From: JAWXBM01 sp034440115
Lineage (GTDB): Bacteria; Pseudomonadota; Gammaproteobacteria; Xanthomonadales; SZUA-36
Reading direction: 5' to 3'
DNA: 24,892 nt
Assembly: GCA_034440115.1 (NCBI GenBank)
Contig: JAWXBM010000150.1
Span: 1 to 24,892, forward strand
Each line of letters starts with the position of its first letter. Positions within the stretch are counted from its first letter, which is position 1. The translations under genes and the position numbers were made by a program. The notes beneath the pieces were generated by a model. That model searched no databases and was not told where the DNA came from. It saw only the letters and a list, made by a program, of their open reading frames with translations. Shown here one piece after another: positions 21,843-24,892 of this stretch.

Positions 21843-23291
21843 ATGATGCATGGACGTTCCATTGCGCGCCTGTTTGGCATTCTGCTGATGATTTACGGCC
21901 TGGGATTCGTACCTTCACTGCTCGTATCCCTGGCCTACGGCGATGGCCTGGCCTCCGCGTTCATTGATTCAATTGGCATTGCTGCTCTCGCCGGGCTGTT
22001 GTTATGGCTGCCCAACTTCCATCATCAAAATGAGCTTTCAGTGCGTGAAGGCTTCTTTGTTGTAACCCTGTTCTGGGTGGTGTTGGGCGTGGTGGGCTCA
22101 CTGCCTTTCATCATCAGCCTTCATCTCACCCCAACCGATGCCATTTTCGAATCCATTTCCGGTTTCACCACCACCGGGGCCACGGTGATAGTCGGACTGG
22201 ATCAGCTGCCTCCCTCCATACTCTATCACCGTCAGCAGATTCAATGGCTGGGCGGAATGGGTGTTATCGTTTTGGCCGTGGCGATATTGCCCCTGCTGGG
22301 TGTAGGCGGTATGCAACTTTACCGTGCCGAAACCTCGGGTGTGGTGAAACAGGAGAAGCTGACCCCTCGTATTGCCGAGACTGCGCGGGTGCTGTGGGGT
22401 ATTTATCTCGCCTTGACCGTTGCCTGCGGCCTGGCGTACTGGTTTGCCGGCATGAGTGTTTTCGACGCTGTTTGCCATGCTTTTTCCACAATTTCAACCG
22501 GTGGTTTTTCCACCCACGACAGCAGCATCGCCTACTTCGACAGCCTGTTGATCGAAATGATCGCGATATTTTTTATGCTGACTGGAGGGGTTAATTTTGC
22601 CCTGCATTTTTTCGCCTGGCGGCGCAACAGCATGCTGCCCTATTTCAACAACGTTGAGTTGAAATGGTATTTAGCAATCTTTCTGCTATGGCTAGTCGCC
22701 GTGGCCCTGAGCCTTTATCTGACGGGTGTTTATGCAACGGTCGGGGAGTCCGTTCGATACGCCGCATTCCAGGCATCATCTGTCCTCACCAGCACCGGCT
22801 TTGTCACTACCAACTTTGCCGTCTGGCCGCTGCACATTGCCATGCTGATCGTCATTCTTTCGTACATTGGCGGATGTGCTGGCTCGACCGCGGGGGGTAT
22901 CAAGGTAGTGCGCATTGTGTTGCTGTTCAAACTGGCGCAAGGGCAGTTGTTCAAGCTTTGCCATCCACACGCGCTGAAGCTTGTGAAGATGGGAGAAGAT
23001 ACCCTGTCTTCGGACGTCCTGTTTTCGGTGCTGGGTTTTTGCGTTTTGTACGTCGCCACCGCCACTGTCCTTTCCATCGCAATGATGATCGCCGGGCTGG
23101 ATTTGGAATCAGCCATTGGTGCCGTGTTCGCCACTCTGAACCTGACCGGGCCGGGATTGGGCGAAGTCGCTGAGAATTTCGCCAGCGTTGGGCCTGCGGT
23201 CAAGTGGCTGGGCGTGTTTGGCATGCTGGTTGGGCGATTGGAAGTTTTTACTTTCCTGATTCTGTTCATGCCATTTTACTGGCGCAACTGA
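21843..23291 (+). CDS. trkH: TrkH-family potassium uptake channel subunit
   Basis: Membrane subunit of the Trk potassium uptake system, normally gated by the cytoplasmic NAD/nucleotide-binding TrkA. All four pore-loop regions are visible: SGFTTTGATV, STISTGGFSTHDSS, SVLTSTGFVTTNFAVWP and ATLNLTGPGLGEVAENF. Between them lie LGGMGVIVLAVAILPLLGVG and YIGGCAGSTAGGIKVVRI. The protein ends GRLEVFTFLILFMPFYWRN, as TrkH/TrkG do. The 482-residue length is normal. It is transcribed divergently from the KdpDE-like pair with a palindrome between them, which suggests control by that pair. No trkA is in the window. Confidence 0.95.
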   Translation: MMHGRSIARLFGILLMIYGLGFVPSLLVSLAYGDGLASAFIDSIGIAALAGLLLWLPNFHHQNELSVREGFFVVTLFWVVLGVVGSLPFIISLHLTPTDAIFESISGFTTTGATVIVGLDQLPPSILYHRQQIQWLGGMGVIVLAVAILPLLGVGGMQLYRAETSGVVKQEKLTPRIAETARVLWGIYLALTVACGLAYWFAGMSVFDAVCHAFSTISTGGFSTHDSSIAYFDSLLIEMIAIFFMLTGGVNFALHFFAWRRNSMLPYFNNVELKWYLAIFLLWLVAVALSLYLTGVYATVGESVRYAAFQASSVLTSTGFVTTNFAVWPLHIAMLIVILSYIGGCAGSTAGGIKVVRIVLLFKLAQGQLFKLCHPHALKLVKMGEDTLSSDVLFSVLGFCVLYVATATVLSIAMMIAGLDLESAIGAVFATLNLTGPGLGEVAENFASVGPAVKWLGVFGMLVGRLEVFTFLILFMPFYWRN

Positions 23292-23323
23292 AATTGGAAA
23301 CGCAACGAATCGATGGAGCACAA

Positions 23324-23404
23324 ATGAGTCATTTAAAAGGCAGCAGCGGGACAAGAGCGTTTACGAATGCCATAGATCGATACCTGGCAGACAATTTCAA
23401 GTAG
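23324..23404 (+). CDS. Possible 26-residue small protein
   Basis: ATG at 23324 with GGAG (23315-23318) five bases upstream opens a 26-codon frame, MSHLKGSSGTRAFTNAIDRY then LADNFK. It lies 32 bases after the trkH stop and 21 before the LRR lipoprotein gene, on the same strand. No family is recognised. The well-placed ribosome-binding site and the position between two genes are the only support; it may be a remnant or a chance ORF. Confidence 0.4.
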   Translation: MSHLKGSSGTRAFTNAIDRYLADNFK

Positions 23405-23425
23405 GGTAATCGGGGATAAAGAGTA

Positions 23426-24490
23426 ATGAATTCAAACAAAAGAACTGCAAGGCTATGGTCAAGCAGAGATATCGTGGTGATACCTGCGGCAGCCGACGAT
23501 TCGCGAGCTACCATTCACCGGTCATTATGTTGCATGGGCTGTTGCCTGGTGGTGGCTCTGACGTTGTTGAACTTGACTTCATGCGACATGGGACCAGGCC
23601 ACGCCAGCGTGTACACCCCAGTCGCGAACCTGGTTTTCGCCGACTCCGTGCTGCAAGAATGTGTTGTGCAACAGGCAAGGCAGAACGGTTGGCGGGAATC
23701 GGGGCTGGTCACTGCCCTGGATTGCACCAACCCACAATCCATGGGCATAGAGAACCTCAGTGGCATCGAGAATCTGGTCAACTTGGAGCGGCTGGTTCTG
23801 GCGCACAACAGGATTTCTGACATGCTGCCCATCAATCGCCTGGATAAATTGAGCCAGTTGGACCTCAGTTTCAATGAACTGTCATTAGTCGTACTTGAGA
23901 ACGTGCGTGTCACCCTGGTCTCTCTGAACCTGGATAATAATGTACTGATCAGTTCTGATTCTCTGAACGAACTCAAGAACTTGCGATCTCTGTCCCTGAG
24001 CCACAATGCCATCGAGGATCTCACGCCGCTGCATACGCTTACCCATCTCCATCAGTTGAATATCGCAGACAATGGCATATCCACGCTCAATGCCATGGAT
24101 TCCTTTCCTTTATTGGAAGAACTGGACATCAGCAACAATAAGATAGCGGACGTGTCTGCGCTGGCACCATTGAAGAAATTACTCATTCTGCGGTTAAGGG
24201 CCAATAATCTCGCTCAACTTGAACAATTGGATGAATTGTCCAACCTGATCGAAATCGATCTGTCTGAGAATGCGCTGACCGACATCACGGTACTGGCGCA
24301 GCTGCATAAACTGACGCGTATTCAACTGGAAGACAATTCGCTTTCAGATGTCTCCCCCTTGGGCAACCTCGGATCGGTGGATGTGATCAACCTGCGTGGA
24401 AATCCCGATGTGTCTTGCGAAGCCATAACCAGACTGGAGACGACGCTTGGCCCTGATGTCGTGCAATTTGATGATCGTTGTTCCCAATAG
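23426..24490 (+). CDS. Leucine-rich-repeat lipoprotein
   Basis: Predicted exported, lipid-anchored protein-interaction protein. A long, fairly polar N-terminus (36 residues) precedes a hydrophobic segment, CCMGCCLVVALTLLNL, and lipobox LTSC with Cys53. An ATG at codon 37 would give a shorter n-region but no basic residues, so the upstream ATG is kept. After a roughly 65-residue cap with two cysteines come nine exact 22-residue repeats from about residue 120 to 317, of the pattern LxxLxLxxNxIxDxxPLxxLxx. A shorter tenth repeat and a C-terminal cap with two cysteines (CEAITR, DDRC) follow. The 22-residue spacing is that of the internalin/SDS22-like class. Its ligand is unknown. Confidence 0.88.
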   Translation: MNSNKRTARLWSSRDIVVIPAAADDSRATIHRSLCCMGCCLVVALTLLNLTSCDMGPGHASVYTPVANLVFADSVLQECVVQQARQNGWRESGLVTALDCTNPQSMGIENLSGIENLVNLERLVLAHNRISDMLPINRLDKLSQLDLSFNELSLVVLENVRVTLVSLNLDNNVLISSDSLNELKNLRSLSLSHNAIEDLTPLHTLTHLHQLNIADNGISTLNAMDSFPLLEELDISNNKIADVSALAPLKKLLILRLRANNLAQLEQLDELSNLIEIDLSENALTDITVLAQLHKLTRIQLEDNSLSDVSPLGNLGSVDVINLRGNPDVSCEAITRLETTLGPDVVQFDDRCSQ

Positions 24491-24527
24491 TATGAAATCG
24501 GAGTGGATCCTGGATGACAGTAAGCTA

Positions 24528-24892
24528 CGTCATGCCGGGCTTGATCCGGCATCCAATTATTGGCCAACTCAGCCGTTGTAAAAGTTGGATCCCGGATCAG
24601 GTCCGGGATGACGGGGAAAGTGGCCCTGGATCCCGGGTTGTTGCTGGCACAACGCCCGGGATGACGTGACGACTCCGTCATGCCGGACTTGATCCGGCAT
24701 CCATTTTGGGCTGGATTGCCTGGTCAGTCTGGATCCCGGATAACGCTGCGCGTTTCCGGGATGACGGGGATGTCTGAGGTTACGGGGTTAGTGGGCGTGG
24801 ATCCCGGGTTGTTGCTGGCGCAACCCCCGGGATGACGTGACGACTCCGTCATGCCGGACTTGATCCGGCATCCATTTTGGGTTGGATTGCCC
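24528..24892. repeat. Dense block of REP-like palindromes with a 171-bp direct repeat
   Basis: A first element at 24528-24613 (CGTCATGCCGG ... CCGGGATGACG) is followed by several more. The segment starting TGGATCCCGGG at 24627 recurs at 24798, a 171-bp offset, and is nearly identical for about 95 bases up to the window end. Each copy contains a GGGTTGTTGCTGGC-type inner hairpin and a GTCATGCCGGACTTGATCC element. No gene is seen after the LRR protein (24491-24892). Confidence 0.85.

Overview
The window looks like chromosomal DNA of a free-living gammaproteobacterium, probably aquatic. The grounds are the gene families present (SulP and CPA2 carriers, LysE, SSS symporter, gfa, a KdpDE-like pair, TrkH, a PQQ-type sugar dehydrogenase, a YcbL-like hydrolase), moderate GC, mostly Shine-Dalgarno starts and scattered REP-like palindromes. 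I cannot name the genus. No rRNA, tRNA, CRISPR array, phage or complete insertion sequence was seen.

Layout. 1-2.0 kb: the end of a SulP anion transporter, an orphan ribbon-helix-helix regulator and a broken second one. 2.1-7.3 kb: a secreted serine beta-lactamase-family hydrolase, tail-to-tail with a class II glutamine amidotransferase/asparagine synthetase, then a divergent lipoprotein amidohydrolase. The gap between the last two (5191-5475) holds five directly abutting hairpins. 7.3-9.1 kb: amplified REP-like repeats around a decayed CPA2 antiporter. 9.1-11.7 kb: gfa, an orphan LytS-type kinase and a mazEF pair. 11.8-15.8 kb: an exported SAM-methyltransferase fold, a YugP-type membrane protease, a PQQ-type sugar dehydrogenase, a small membrane protein and a LysE exporter. 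15.8-18.5 kb: a sodium:solute symporter and a class I/II aminotransferase, joined by two 7-codon micro-ORFs through ATGA overlaps. 18.5-19.4 kb: repeats and a metallo-beta-lactamase-fold hydrolase. 19.4-23.3 kb: KdpE-like regulator and short KdpD-like kinase, divergent from trkH. 23.3-24.9 kb: a possible 26-residue ORF, a leucine-rich-repeat lipoprotein and a dense block of repeats running off the window end.

How genes fit together. The KdpE/KdpD-like pair beside trkH suggests potassium- or osmotic-stress control of a Trk-type channel, without kdpABC in view. The symporter-aminotransferase pair looks like uptake plus transamination of an amino acid. mazEF is a standard toxin-antitoxin operon with a palindromic operator. 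The observations most worth following up are the five-hairpin array with RGGA tetraloops (5227-5369), the ATGA micro-ORF relay (17296-17339), and a Shine-Dalgarno-bearing upstream ORF overlapping the start of the KdpD-like kinase (21642-21689).
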